This document shows, piece by piece, positions 53,601 through 63,050 of a stretch of 64,000 bases of DNA. Positions within the stretch are counted from its first letter, which is position 1. Each line of letters begins with the position of its first letter. The notes under the pieces are model-generated. The model was not told where the DNA came from. It did not search any database and was given only the letters and a program-made list of their open reading frames with translations. Position numbers and translations under genes: made by a program. The DNA is from Trochalopteron elliotii (Eukaryota; Chordata; Aves; Passeriformes; Leiothrichidae): contig JANPWX010000215.1 in NCBI GenBank assembly GCA_024734555.1, positions 1-64,000 of the forward strand, given 5' to 3'.

Positions 53601-54154
53601 AAATGTATCCTATTGATATCCTGCTATATAGGAAAGATTATTTTAATACATATATTAGATCTATAATAAAATTCTGTTTTGTTTTCAGTAGTAGCATATG
53701 GTAGGGCATTAATCTCTACATACATGCATTTTAAACTAGCTACATAAAATTGACTGTAGATACTAGAAATGTTTTAATAACTTTTCTTTCTTATAAAAAG
53801 TGTAATTTTTTTTTAGTAATTTGTTGTCAATTAATAGACTGTTGTAGGAGCTTGTGTAAGAGTATGTTACTACAATAAATGCTATTTAAAAAAGTTGACC
53901 TGAATCTTGCTTTTGTCAGTTTTGTGACTTTTATATTTCTTTCTCATTAGAGCTATGCAGCACTGATCCAGCAACAAATCAATGAGGACAAACAAAACTT
54001 GAGAGAAAAGGCTGTATATGGAATTCAACTCTCAGAAGAAAAACTTAATGACTTCCGTGATGAACAGATTGGGCAGCTGAAGGAACTGATGGATGAGGCT
54101 ACCAAACCTAAAAAAAAAATCACCATTTCTAAAGACTCTGAATACAAAACCTAA
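26329..54154 (+). CDS. SDHAF3: Succinate dehydrogenase assembly factor 3 (two exons, join 26329-26490 and 53951-54154)
   Basis: The product is a small mitochondrial matrix protein of the LYR/ACN9 family. With SDHAF1 it helps mature the iron-sulfur subunit SDHB of respiratory complex II and shields it from oxidants (family knowledge). Joining the exons gives 121 residues, against about 125 in human. Recognisable blocks are LQLHR at residues 13-17, [14 protein letters not shown] at 26-39, [10 protein letters not shown] at 45-54, and [20 protein letters not shown] at 81-100, the most conserved part, followed by MDEATKP. The N-terminus is arginine-rich, which fits matrix import. The start is chosen because GCCGCC precedes the ATG and G follows it, a near-ideal Kozak context. 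The frame stays open upstream into the assembly gap, so a longer N-terminus cannot be excluded. Two oddities are that the LYR position reads Q-N-R and that the intron has a GC donor. I am confident of identity from memory of the human protein; no alignment was run. Confidence 0.95.
26590..26640 (+). mobile_element. CR1 LINE 3' tip relic just inside the intron
   Basis: The phrase GGTTGGACTCGGTGATCTCA, followed by GAGGTCTTTTCCA, matches the end of the CR1 3' UTR seen elsewhere in the window (compare 30011-30045). The octamer tail is largely gone. It lies about 100 bases after the SDHAF3 exon 1 donor, at the edge of the CpG island. Confidence 0.7.
28405..28800 (+). mobile_element. Avian endogenous retrovirus LTR relic (solo, truncated)
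   Basis: Segments match an LTR type I know from bird genomes: TTTGGCTAAGATAGAGTTAA at the left, a GTGTTTTGGATTTGGTATGA stretch, ACAAGAAGCTGGGAGGG, then CAGCTGACCCAAACTGGCCA and GATATTCCATACCATAC. A position corresponding to the usual TATA box (about 28661-28678) is degraded. No retroviral coding sequence flanks it, so it looks like a decayed solo LTR. The family name is from memory and uncertain. Confidence 0.75.
28990..29026. repeat. Short A-rich CAAA repeat
   Basis: Irregular CAAA and CAAAA units, similar in style to 8871-8940. Confidence 0.7.
29762..30066 (+). mobile_element. CR1 LINE, 5'-truncated, in the SDHAF3 intron
   Basis: A sense copy includes the remains of FHKNGC-type coding sequence (AAGTTCAGGTTGGACATCAG and what follows), a GAAGTGTTCAGGAGATGACT segment, the GGCTGGACTCCGTGACTTTA 3' UTR motif and a single ATTCTGTG octamer at the end. 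It is degenerate and inserted in the sense direction of the gene. Confidence 0.88.
30067..33894. other. Intronic DNA, no element recognised apart from simple repeats
   Basis: AT-rich intron with a strongly A/T stretch at about 30.59-30.90 kb and the T/G repeat at 32.5 kb. No exon recognised. Confidence 0.6.
32508..32600. repeat. T/G-rich simple repeat in the intron
   Basis: Runs of T separated by G, GG and GTTT units, with almost no A or C. The complementary-strand composition matches the A/C-rich repeats at 8.9 and 29.0 kb. Confidence 0.88.
33895..34262 (-). mobile_element. Probable endogenous retrovirus LTR relic
   Basis: Read on the - strand, a TATAAAT box (33967-33973) lies about 20 bases before an AATAAA signal (33945-33950). 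This is followed by a short segment ending in TTGGTCTGTCTTTCAG. A TATA box and polyadenylation signal packed this closely, followed by a TGGTCTGT-type U5, is the layout of compact retroviral LTRs. Upstream is an A/G-rich stretch that could be U3. No internal genes are seen, so it is likely a solo LTR. The exact ends and family are not established. Confidence 0.5.
35646..35688. repeat. Poly(T) tract of 43 bases
   Basis: A long uninterrupted T run preceded by a short CT-rich stretch. On the - strand it would be a 43-base poly(A). I see no recognisable retroposed gene next to it, so a plain homopolymer is the cautious call. Confidence 0.95.
36187..36232. repeat. (TTTA)n tract with inverted AATAAATAAATT arm
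   Basis: Tandem TTTA units are followed directly by AATAAATAAATTATTTATT, so the two parts are complementary and could fold back on each other. Confidence 0.85.
36400..36475 (+). mobile_element. CR1 LINE 3' tip in the intron
   Basis: GGGCTGGGCCAGGAGTTGAA is followed by a CTTCTGGGTCCTTTCCAAC-like 3' UTR motif and an ATTCTGTGATTAT tail, which is typical of a CR1 subfamily 3' end. Only about 75 bases are recognisable. Confidence 0.8.
38459..38502. repeat. Compound (CA)n/(TA)n microsatellite in the intron
   Basis: ATACATACACAC-type units give way to a (TA) run and then to (CA)n. A likely length-polymorphic marker. Confidence 0.92.
40701..40756. repeat. Short direct repeat, 30-base period
   Basis: GTTAAGATGTACTTTGTAA occurs at 40701 and again at 40731, each followed by a TTTTGA-type extension. 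Confidence 0.9.
48999..49050. repeat. Clustered direct and inverted copies of ATTCAAATA
   Basis: ATTCAAATATCA occurs at 48999-49010 and again at 49036-49047. TATTTGAAT-type inverted copies lie between them, so several alternative stems are possible. Confidence 0.85.
52727..52815. repeat. G/T-rich simple repeat close to exon 2
   Basis: Repeated GGGG, GGTTT and GTTTG units on the + strand, ending in a T run and CCCC. The spacing between G runs is long, so quadruplex formation is possible but weakly supported. Confidence 0.8.
53951..54154 (+). other. SDHAF3: SDHAF3 coding exon 2 (residues 55-121 and stop)
   Basis: The exon follows a good acceptor: a pyrimidine-rich stretch ending in CATTAG at 53950. 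It has 67 codons and a TAA stop at 54152-54154. It encodes the most conserved block of the family ([15 protein letters not shown] at residues 83-97) and the EATKP segment. The tail after residue 107 is divergent and lysine-rich. Three consecutive lysines are written as a run of ten A at 54110-54119, a slippage-prone tract inside coding sequence. The C-terminal tail varies among vertebrates, so the difference from human there is not alarming. Confidence 0.95.
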
Positions 54155-54299
54155 AAGATTAAAAAATATATTTTAATGCACATGGAAGTATTTTGAAACT
54201 GCTTTTTCCAGTTGTACTTGAATGTGGTTTCTGTGAGATAATGGACGCTGCTGATGCTATGACTTGTCTGAAATGGATGTGTTTGGCTTTCTGTGCAAG

Positions 54300-54305
54300 A
54301 ATAAA
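54300..54305 (+). terminator. Candidate polyadenylation signal AATAAA, proximal
   Basis: An AATAAA hexamer lies about 145 bases after the SDHAF3 stop. It would give a short 3' UTR. Whether it is used cannot be told from sequence alone. Confidence 0.4.
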
Positions 54306-54695
54306 TGGAAGAATGGAACAATCACAACACTTTTCTGTTAATTGCAGTATTTTTTTCTCCTTTTTTTTCCTCCTAATGGATGTTGAAGACTGAAAGAATT
54401 TGGGAAAAGCAAATTGACATTTTTGAAACATGGAATTGTTAGTTTTGGGGTTTCTTGTTTTGTAATCTTGGCACCTATAGGCCAAAGCATCATTCTCTTT
54501 GTCTGTCATCCTCTTCCTTAATGGAAAAGAGATGCCATTAGCATTTATTTTCTGGTGACGATTCAGTAGACAAAGGAGTGGTACTAGAGTGGGTTTGTTT
54601 TCATGGAAAGAAATGAGCAGTATTGGAAAAGCATACTGCTGGTGGAATTGGAAGTTGGTTTTCTTCTTGAGCTTTTTCTGTGACATGGACTTTAA

Positions 54696-54701
54696 AATAA
54701 A
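54696..54701 (+). terminator. Candidate polyadenylation signal AATAAA, distal
   Basis: A second AATAAA lies about 540 bases after the stop, just before a tandem duplication of about 97 bp. Use of this site would give a 3' UTR of roughly 0.55-0.6 kb. Both signals may be used alternatively. Confidence 0.5.
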
Positions 54702-54900
54702 AGATGTAGCTCATTATTAACCTTGAATCACTCTTATGCAGAAAATTCTGTTTTTTTCAAAGCTAAATTCAGATTATTGTTAGTATCTAAAATGTTTAAG
54801 ATGTAGCTCATTATTAAATTAACCCTGAATCACTCTTATGCAGAAAATTCTGGTTTTTTCAAAGCTAAATTCAGGTTATTGTTAGTATCTAAAATTTTTG
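54701..54900. repeat. Tandem duplication, about 97-bp unit, two copies
   Basis: The copy beginning with AAGATGTAGCTCATTATTAA at 54701 is repeated at 54798. The second copy has a 5-base insertion and a few substitutions, so the duplication is fairly recent. It sits at or just past the distal polyadenylation signal of SDHAF3. Confidence 0.92.
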
Positions 54901-57894
54901 AAAACCTTTCATGAGTGTGTTGTGCTATAGTTTGAATTCAAAGGTTCTTTAAAAAGTTGGTATCACATATTATGCAATATTTTGTACAGACCAGAATTTG
55001 TAAATGACTCAGGCAAAGAAATTATCCTGTTGATAATACTGTATGATGAACATTAGTAATTTATTTCTAGTAAGTCTTCAGTAAGACAATGTGTGCTTGT
55101 TGTAACATACACTATTGGAACAAAAAAAAAAGGGGGGGGGAGTTTATCTATTAAGAAAAAACCCTTTTTTTGTGCAAAAGATAGCTTTAATTTCATCTTC
55201 CAAACCTAGTTTTTTATTATTAGCTTTGTTCTATTCCCAGACTTTTCTCTGTCTGTTACCCACAGCACGTTCAAGACAACAAAATTTCTTTGCTCTTAGG
55301 GAATAACAGCTTTGACAAGGAAGCACATTTCCATCTGTCTCAGTTTGTAACAACATGCTGTTTGCCAAAGCTGCTTTCCTGGATCCTAAGATGGGATTTA
55401 GGCTGCAGGTTGCTCATTTCAATTAGAAGTTCACTTGCAGCATTGATGTGTGAGGAACGTGTGGTTGCTTTGCTGCATCTTCCTCTGGCACCCACCACCT
55501 TTGTTGTGTGTGCAGTAGGAGCCTGCTGTAGTCTCAAGCATCCAATGCAAACAGGATGGGAGGGCAGAGATGATATCCACGCTGCAGGGCTGTTCACAGG
55601 TCCTGATTCTTCGTGCTTCAGGGGCATGGTTGGAGAGAATGGCAGCTCCCTCCTGCTCTGCTCCATACCTAGGATGCCCCAGCATCAAAATGGGGAGTAA
55701 ATGGCATGCATATACAAGAAGCTTGAAAATTGTCTCTGCTACTGCCATTCACACATTCCTAAAGTCTTGTTCTTTTTACAGCTTAAAGTCTGTAAAAATC
55801 TAATCCAGCTCCAAAGTTCGGGGCATAAAGATTTATTCTGTTGCACTTCCATCAGATGTAGCATAATCAGTAATTCCAGCACTAAATCTATTTGGGTTTC
55901 ATACCAAAAGTAATTTTTGGGATTGACAACAGGGTTTTTTTTCTGGTCCTTGATTGGTAGTAGACCTGTGCCTGCTTTTCAGTCAATATCCAAGTTGCTT
56001 CAAATTTATTTCAAATACTGCAATTTAAAGCACCTTTACTTTTATCAACACATTTAATGAAACTTGTTAGTTCAGTGAAGCTAGTTAAAATACTTGTTTT
56101 GCATCTGTCTGCTTATGTATGCACCTAGATTTTTAGAGGCGAAATTAATTAATAATGAAAAATTGCTATTTGGTATGAAAAACTTCAGCGTGTAATGAAA
56201 CCTAAAGGGAGTTGGAGGTGAGGGTAGACATCTCTACATCCACAACCCCTTTTTTAGTAAATCCAACAAATTTCTTTTTTTCATTCCCAAGAGCAGTTTG
56301 TATTTGGTACGATAATTGTATTCTTGTTTAAAATAACTCCCAAAAGCCAAAGTTCCATTAGAGGAATGAAGCATCTTTCAAGATTGCTGGTTTTAAGACA
56401 GGCAGTGCTAATAGTGAGGCGTGCCGTGGTCTGAGCAGGGCTTGTGTGAGTGGTGGGGCCCCACAGAAGCTTTGTGATGCCAACACTGCCACCCGTTAAT
56501 AAAATTCTTTGATTTATAAGTGTGGTTAATGACAGCTAAGCTGAGGAAAACAGTGGGCTTCTCCTCTTGGCCACAGAAAGAGTGACACAGATGCTGTTTC
56601 TTCAACTTTGGGGGGTTTTTTTAAGGTACAGGACACTTCTGTTGGTAACTTTACACTTGGTTTGAAGGACAATGAACAGAAGAAACCATCCATCAAAAGT
56701 ACTTCAAAACTTCATGCAGTGTGCTATTTCAAATGGCAAGACTCGCCTAGAAAAAAAAAAGACTCACCTTATAATGAAAAAAAACTCTGATCACTTTAGA
56801 GAAGAGTACAAAGTTTTGAGTTGTGTTCTCTGTGTTGGGTGGATTGCTATTCTAGAACTCACCACTGAAAACCTACTGCCCTCAAAAGACCTCTCCATCC
56901 AGCTTAACCATTAAGAAAGATCCATTTTATTTTTTTTATCTTTTCTAAAGCTAAAAAAGAGTGACACAATTCACTGTTTGACTTGACTGAGCCTTATCTG
57001 GCCTAACACTTTCTGTGATTGCCTGGCAGCTGGTAGGAGTTGGAGGGAGCTGAAGTTTTAAGTAGCTGAAAAAAGCACAAGCCAAAGTCTTATCAACAAG
57101 TAAAGAATTTTCAGAAATCTCTCATTAAAAACTACCAGTTTTGATATGCAAAGTTATACATCTTAAAAAGAACAAATAAAATGTCCTTCTTTCAGTGTTT
57201 TATTATACCTTTGATGTAGGTTTATGGTTTTTTTTAACTGACTGCCTAGCAAAGCTATTAGGACATATTTATTCCTTAAAAATAAATTAATAATGTAACA
57301 TCTCGAAGGTAGGATTTATGAAGTTGTATTCCTTAGCTGTTTGGACTTTAATGTTTTTGAATTATTAGTGGACATTCTATTTCTGCTTCTTGAATAAATA
57401 TTTGTGAGACACTGACAGTGCACGAATGAGTCAGTGGGTAAATTTTCATTGGCTTCTAGGTAAAAATATTGAACAATTAGATAAAGAAACATGCCTTTTC
57501 CTGCCTGTCATAATCTATTTTATTTTCTGCTTTCTATAGCTAAACTAATAGCAGAGGGAAGGCTGAATCTTCCAGCAGACTGATTTACCCAAGTGAGGCC
57601 ATGGAGGATCTGTGTACCTTTGATGTAGTGTGTGAGGTGAATCACTGTGAAAAACAGCTTGCCTTCTAGGACAAACTAAGCCTCTATGTGTTATCTTGCT
57701 TAACTGTTGATTTTCAGACCTCTTGGGAAGAGTTTCAAGGTAAGTCCTTCCTGTTGGATGGTGTAGATGGAGAGGGTATAGCTGCAGCAGCACAGATGTT
57801 GCTGGGCTTGTTTGATGAACACGACTGTGTGACCCACTCCTACTGCTCCATGTCCTGGTGCTGGACCAGGCTTGGTGTGCCCACCTCACAGTGA
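54901..57894. other. 3' flank, no gene recognised
   Basis: Contains the A10-G9 junction and a GC-richer patch at about 55.3-55.75 kb that is open in several frames on both strands, which argues against real coding. Nothing else supported. Confidence 0.55.
55122..55140. repeat. A10-G9 homopolymer junction
   Basis: Ten A are followed directly by nine G. Such a junction is prone to sequencing and replication slippage. Confidence 0.95.
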
Positions 57895-58495
57895 GCAATG
57901 GTTGCAGGAGATTCCAAGGCAGAATTACAATTTAATAGGAAAATTAAAGTAAAGGTAGTAGTACAGAAGCACTGGCTTAAACTGACAGTCAGAATATGAC
58001 CTGACACCTTGTCAGTCAGGGTGGTGGTAACAGTTTGATTAAACGGTGACTACAGTCCTGTTGGAGTGATGGATGTGGTTTTGTCTAAACAGTGATCCTT
58101 TAGAGCAATCTGGTCTTTCCCTCTCAAGGTCCAGTAGTGGGTATCAAGCTCTTGTTCTCCAGGAATCCAGTGGTAGAGCTCCCATGGTGTTCCAAGCCTC
58201 AGATTATATCCAGGTAGGAATGTCTGGTTCCTCCCCTTGGGAGGGGCATCTCACAATGTGATGATGTAATTTTGTGAGTCATGGTGGGAGACCTTGATGT
58301 CCCATTAGCAGAGATAGCCCCCCAGAGGGCTATCGGGGATGAGTCATGGAAAAGATAAAGAACACTGCCCCACCTCTTTTAACAGCTTATGAAAATGGTA
58401 ATAGAATACATACTTTTGGTTACATCTTATATTGTAACCTAAGACAATGGGGTAGGGAGGGGTCTTCCCCATCGAGCCACATCAGGAAGCTGGCT
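57895..58495 (-). mobile_element. Probable endogenous retrovirus LTR relic
   Basis: On the - strand this reads like an avian LTR. The U3 side begins near 58495 (GGGGAAGACCCCTCCCTACC), a TATA-like GGATATAATC occurs at 58204-58213, and an ATTAAA signal lies at about 57931-57936, followed by a U5-like stretch. I recall similar sequence from other bird genomes, but the family assignment is uncertain. No gag, pol or env remains are visible alongside. Confidence 0.5.
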
Positions 58496-59901
58496 GCAAG
58501 ACTGATGCAAATTAAATGGTGTTAGAAATGATAACATTTGCACTTGTAAATGATCTGTTCTTGTTCATGAAGGTTAAGCATCTGCTGCAAAACTACTGGC
58601 TTTGGTAGGAACATTTTCAGCAGTTTCAGTTGCCTCTGCTCTGGGAACAGCCTTGACAATGCTGAGTTTTTCCAGCTTTTCCAGTGCTCTGTCTACCAGG
58701 TAGGGTACATGTAGATCACAGAACCAAATTTTATTTAGATGTAGCCTTTACATATGTATATACAAAGTATTCTTCGTTCATTGAAGTTGAGAGCTATAAG
58801 TCAGTGCATAAATTCAGTGCATAAGAACTGAGTGGTTTTGCTGCTTGTAGCAGTGTGTTATGAGGAAATACCAGGTGTTTCAACAAGCTCATTTACAGGC
58901 TACATGACCCTGCACAACTGATATATGTATTAATCTGCTCTGTAATAATTTCAAAGCTAGTACTTGGAGTATAAACAAGGAAGAATCCTTTATTTAATAA
59001 AACAATCTTTAGTTATTGAATATTTGTCCACTTGTTATAAATGCTGAGGAACATCAGTGCTTATTACCACTGTAAAGCCCTTAATAAGTATATTGATGAA
59101 ACACCACCACTTGCAACAAAACTTCTATCACTGATGAGCCTTCTGGTTTATGCCAGTTACTTTCCTTGAGGTTTGAATTGAAATTTGTGTTAAGCAAATG
59201 AACATTTTTACCAATTTTTTTCCCCAAAGGTTTCTATTTCTGGAGAAAACAGAAGTACAGAATCTGAAACACTGATATGTTTATCCTGTGAGATTAAGAG
59301 CAAAACCAATAAAATATGCAGAGGAATCTAAGATGGAAATTCCCTGTTGGGGTTGTATCAAAGGCAGAATTTCACTTAGCTTTACTCTGATGGAATAATG
59401 TACAGAAGCAGACTACTTGAGTACATACTAAAAATATCATGCTGTTGTCAGTGAAGTCACCTTTGATTATAATCCAGTAAATTAAAAGAACTTTTCAAAG
59501 CTGAAAAAAATCTCTAGTTAATCAAAAACTCAGTTAAAACTGATTGAAGAACTTCATTCTATTCAATTTGTAATGTGAGTACATAGTACTGGGTAGTGGG
59601 AAAATGGACTTGTCCTAAGTATCAGCTTAAGATGGTATTGTACAGTGCTCCCAGAACGTACCCTCAGATACAGTAGAAGGGAAAACTCATTTGTGGCTTT
59701 GCTTTACAAAAGGTAAAACTGAACTACTCTGCTTTGGTTTTTTTCCTCTGAGTTAAATTACACCATTGCTGTCTAGTTCAGCTATTCCAAATTAACATTG
59801 TCAATTGAAAGATCAGCTTTGAAAAGAAATTAGGTGCATTTTTATGTGCAGTAAGGTTTGTTTATATGCATCTGTATTTCAGCCTGCTTTTGTCTGTCTA
59901 G

Positions 59902-60195
59902 TCACAGAATCACAGAATAATCTCACAAGGAAGTGACTCACAAGGATCATCAAAATCCAACTCCTGGCCCCATACAAGACAGCCCCAAAAATCACACCAT
60001 GTGCCCAAGAATGTTGTCTAAACGCTTCTTGAATTCTGTCAGGCTTGATGCTGTGACCACTTCCCTGGGCAGCCTGTTCAGTGTCCAAACACCTTCTGGG
60101 TGAAGATCCTTTTCCTAATATCCAACCTAAACCTCCCCTGGCACAGTTTCATGCCAATCCCTTAGGTCCTCTCACTGGTCACCAGAGAGACTGGC
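59902..60195 (-). mobile_element. CR1 LINE, antisense, 5'-truncated
   Basis: The left end carries CACAGAATCACAGAAT, the reverse complement of the CR1 octamer tail. It is followed by the 3' UTR and the last coding stretch, including CCCTGGGCAGCCTGTTCAGT, a widely conserved CR1 3' segment. A block resembling the CR1 region that encodes basic terminal residues lies at 60100-60180. The element is interrupted by stops and frameshifts. Confidence 0.9.
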
Positions 60196-62489
60196 CAGCA
60201 GAGCACCAGTCATGCTGTTGGTTATTGATTTCATTTGGGGGAACTTACCTTAGACTCTGGGAGAAGGGGGAATCAACACCTCTCCACAAATGACCCGGAT
60301 GCCAAATGATGTGTGACAGACACATTGCTGTGCTGTGGATGGGAGCGTGGCACACACACAGCTGCACATCTGCAGCCCCTGCCCAGGAGACTGACAGCCA
60401 GGGAAGAAAGGATTTAGGAAGAACTGGCTTTACTAAAACATAAATCTTCCAAGCATCTCTTGTTACTTTAAGGTACTTTCCTGTGGAGAGCCACTGCTGA
60501 GCGCTGATCCATCACACAGAACTCCAAAGCCACAGCCAAGGTCTTGGTGCCAGACACTGACTCAGACTGTGGGATCCACTCTTCCTCAGGCTCAAAATTC
60601 CCCAGTGTGCCTCAGAAAATTCAGTTTGTCCACTGCAGGAGAGAGCAGTCATGGATGTCTGTCAGCTCCCCTGTGCTCTGGAGTGCAGCATTGCCTGTGT
60701 GCCTCGTGCACTCTGCATAGCTGTGGCAGGTTCATGGCAGTAACCTGGGACAATTTGATTTTGGTGCAAATACAGCAATGCAGCCCCATATTTTCTAGGG
60801 ATTTAGTGCAGTGTTGCCTTCCTGATCCCACAGTGGTGGAATGGTCAGAGGAAGACTGGCACTGCTTACTGTTAACATTTTCCCTTCTCCATTGCTTTCT
60901 TTGTCATAGGCAGTTTGTGTTACAGCAGTGTGCTTTACTGCACACAAGTCCTACAGAGGTAAATCCTACCTGCCCTTCCCAAGCCCCTGTTTCACACCCC
61001 AGATCTCAGGAAAGCTTTTGGGTCTAATTTGGCCCATGCTACTCACCCCAGTAGCCTGCTTTCAAAATTGCAATGAACAAGTAAGTTAGAAAATATTTTA
61101 ACCTCTTGCCACTCTCCCAAGCCTCAGATGAGACTATAGGATTGAAATTGTAAAACTGAGGAAAGGAAACATTTTTGGTTGTTGCTATGGAGACTAGAGT
61201 TTATGCTACAGTGATTGTTCTGTTTTTTCACTCCTTGATCTTTGCCCAAAAAAAAAAAAAAAAAGAGAGAAAAGGAACATGAAAATATCATGGACAAAAC
61301 CTCTGGGACATGAGATTACAATGTGAATGACCTCTCAGCAGTATTGCAAAGAAAAACAAAGATGACAGAAATAAGGAGAAAAAAGTCTTTCTGTGTCACG
61401 ACAATCTCTTTCTGCAGAAAAGGAACTAGGAGGAAGTTAGAAAAGGAATTAGGACCACAGTGAACATAAGAGTTCACTGGTTACAGATTCTTTGAAGGAT
61501 CCAGTGTTCCTTATCCAGACCCACTGCTGCAGCCCTGCAGTTCATGGTCAGGTGCTAAGAGAATAACAACACTTTTAATAGTAAGACCTACCCACATTTT
61601 GTCTGTAATATGCATCTTTCAACAGCAGGGATATGGAATCTGGGACTTTACCTCCTCCTAAATGGCTATGGATGTGGTCTTCCCTTGCTGGTCCATCTCC
61701 TGAAGGAAAATCTGCTGTAGTGACTGCATGGCAGTGTAGTAAGGAACAAACATGTACCCATTCCCTGTGAGCACATGATCAGCAAGGGTATGATGGCAGT
61801 ACATGAAGTCTGTTCCAGGCTCTGTTGCAGATCAAAGCATGAAGTTGTCTGATCACATTGCTCCAGTAAATAAATTATTTCCAGTAGTTGAAAGCAGCTC
61901 TGAAGTTTTAAAAAATTACACATCCTAAGCATAATAGGTTGCCCTTAAAAATCTCCCACACATCCGTACAAAAAAGTGGGACTCTGCCAGACTAAAGGTA
62001 TTTTGTTGCAGGATTTAAGCCCTTGAGTGAAGACAAAAGGCATCCCCAACACTGTGATCAGATATATTTCAGAGCATTGTGGAGTAATAACCCATCAGTA
62101 TTGAACTCCTGTGCTGAAGGAGCAAAGAAAGTGGCTGTGTGGCCCCATCCGTGACCACTCAGATCCATCAGCAGCTTCCTCTTGTTGTCATGACTTGGGA
62201 CATAACTGAATCTGTGTGCTTTTCCACAGTGTTGCATGTGTCAGTCCTGAAACAGCAGCCCAAAAAGTGCCGCAGGAAATGTTGCAGGATAAGTGAATCA
62301 GGTGGAATTACCTTTTCCATTTTCTCTTCTTTTTCACTGTCCAGCTCTGCAAAGCTGCAGCTGGCTCCCAGACTAAGAAGTGTTTCTCCTGGCTCTTCCT
62401 AAACATCAGTATTTGCCTCTAATATAGAGCAGCCAGGCAGAGGGTGTGCAGATGTCTGTGCTGACTGACAGTTATCAAAAGACTGGATA
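60196..62489. other. 3' flank, no gene recognised
   Basis: A mid-GC region at 60.3-61.0 kb contains a 152-codon + strand frame (60569-61027), rich in Cys, Ser and Leu and with no domain I recognise. A poly(A) run lies at about 61.25 kb. No exon is supported. Confidence 0.55.
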
Positions 62490-63050
62490 CTGGCTTTCAG
62501 TGTAAAAAAATACCCAGAAATGAGATGATAGGGGACATGTTGCAGAAATTTACTAGTTTGATCCCTATTGTTGAACTGCTGTAGGAATTTTACCAGATGT
62601 CAAACCAAAACCTCACCAAGATCTATACAATAAGACAAAACAAGCCAGGAATATCGACCTGAATGCCAAGGGGGTGATGCCTTTAGAGGCTACCTAGAGC
62701 AGAGGCTAGACAGCGTTAAAGGAATAAAGGAGGTACTTACTAAAAGGCCTTTAAAGGATACACCATGGGCAGTACAAGAGCCCAGCCACAGCTCCACCCA
62801 AGATGGACCATGGATCATGTTTTCACACTTTTGTAAGTTTTGGTCCATTTACGTAATTGGGTTAATTGTCCAGTTACAGGACATGTTATGAAGTTAATTC
62901 AGGTTATGAAGTCCCATCCTCTCAGATCACTCTCCTCAATTTGCTGTTTATACTTTTTGGGGTCTGAAGCTGCAACTGTGTCCTTGGTTCTCGGGCTGGA
63001 AAAGGATTGTTTTGTCTAACTAAACTGTGAGAAGAGCTTGCTAGCACTTT
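62490..63050 (+). mobile_element. Possible LTR relic
   Basis: This stretch, with GAGGCTACCTAGAGCAGAGG, CTAGACAGCGTTAAAGGAAT and AAGATGGACCATGGATCATG, resembles dispersed LTR sequence I recall from passerine genomes. It also holds a short internal duplication of GTTATGAAGT and a weak TATA-like TTTATACTTT near 62946. There is no coding content. Element type and ends are uncertain. Confidence 0.4.

Larger units (their letters stand above)
26491..53950 (+). other. SDHAF3: SDHAF3 intron 1 (about 27.5 kb, GC-AG type)
   Basis: The donor is GAG followed by GCAAGT and the acceptor is TTCTCATTAG before AGC. GC donors are a known minority class handled by the major spliceosome and usually have an otherwise strong donor context, as here. 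The intron holds CR1 relics (about 26.59, 29.77-30.07 and 36.40-36.47 kb), two LTR-like relics (28.4-28.8 and 33.9-34.3 kb), simple repeats and long AT-rich stretches. I recognised no further exon. The + strand is visibly richer in T than A and in G than C; in 40681-40740 the counts are T 23, A 16, G 14, C 7. Confidence 0.85.
36476..53950. other. Intronic DNA, distal two thirds
   Basis: Mostly T- and G-rich on the + strand. GC-richer patches at about 39.4-39.8, 42.9-43.2 and 50.6-50.9 kb give open frames without recognisable domains. No CR1 or LTR relic was recognised here, but short or old ones could be missed by eye. Confidence 0.55.

Noticed and set aside
54159..54686. 175-codon - strand frame over the SDHAF3 3' UTR
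   Set aside because: It is antisense to the 3' UTR, with composition typical of AT-rich chance frames and no recognisable domain.
60569..61027. 152-codon + strand frame
   Set aside because: Low-information Cys/Ser/Leu-rich sequence with no known family or clear splice sites. Treated as non-coding.
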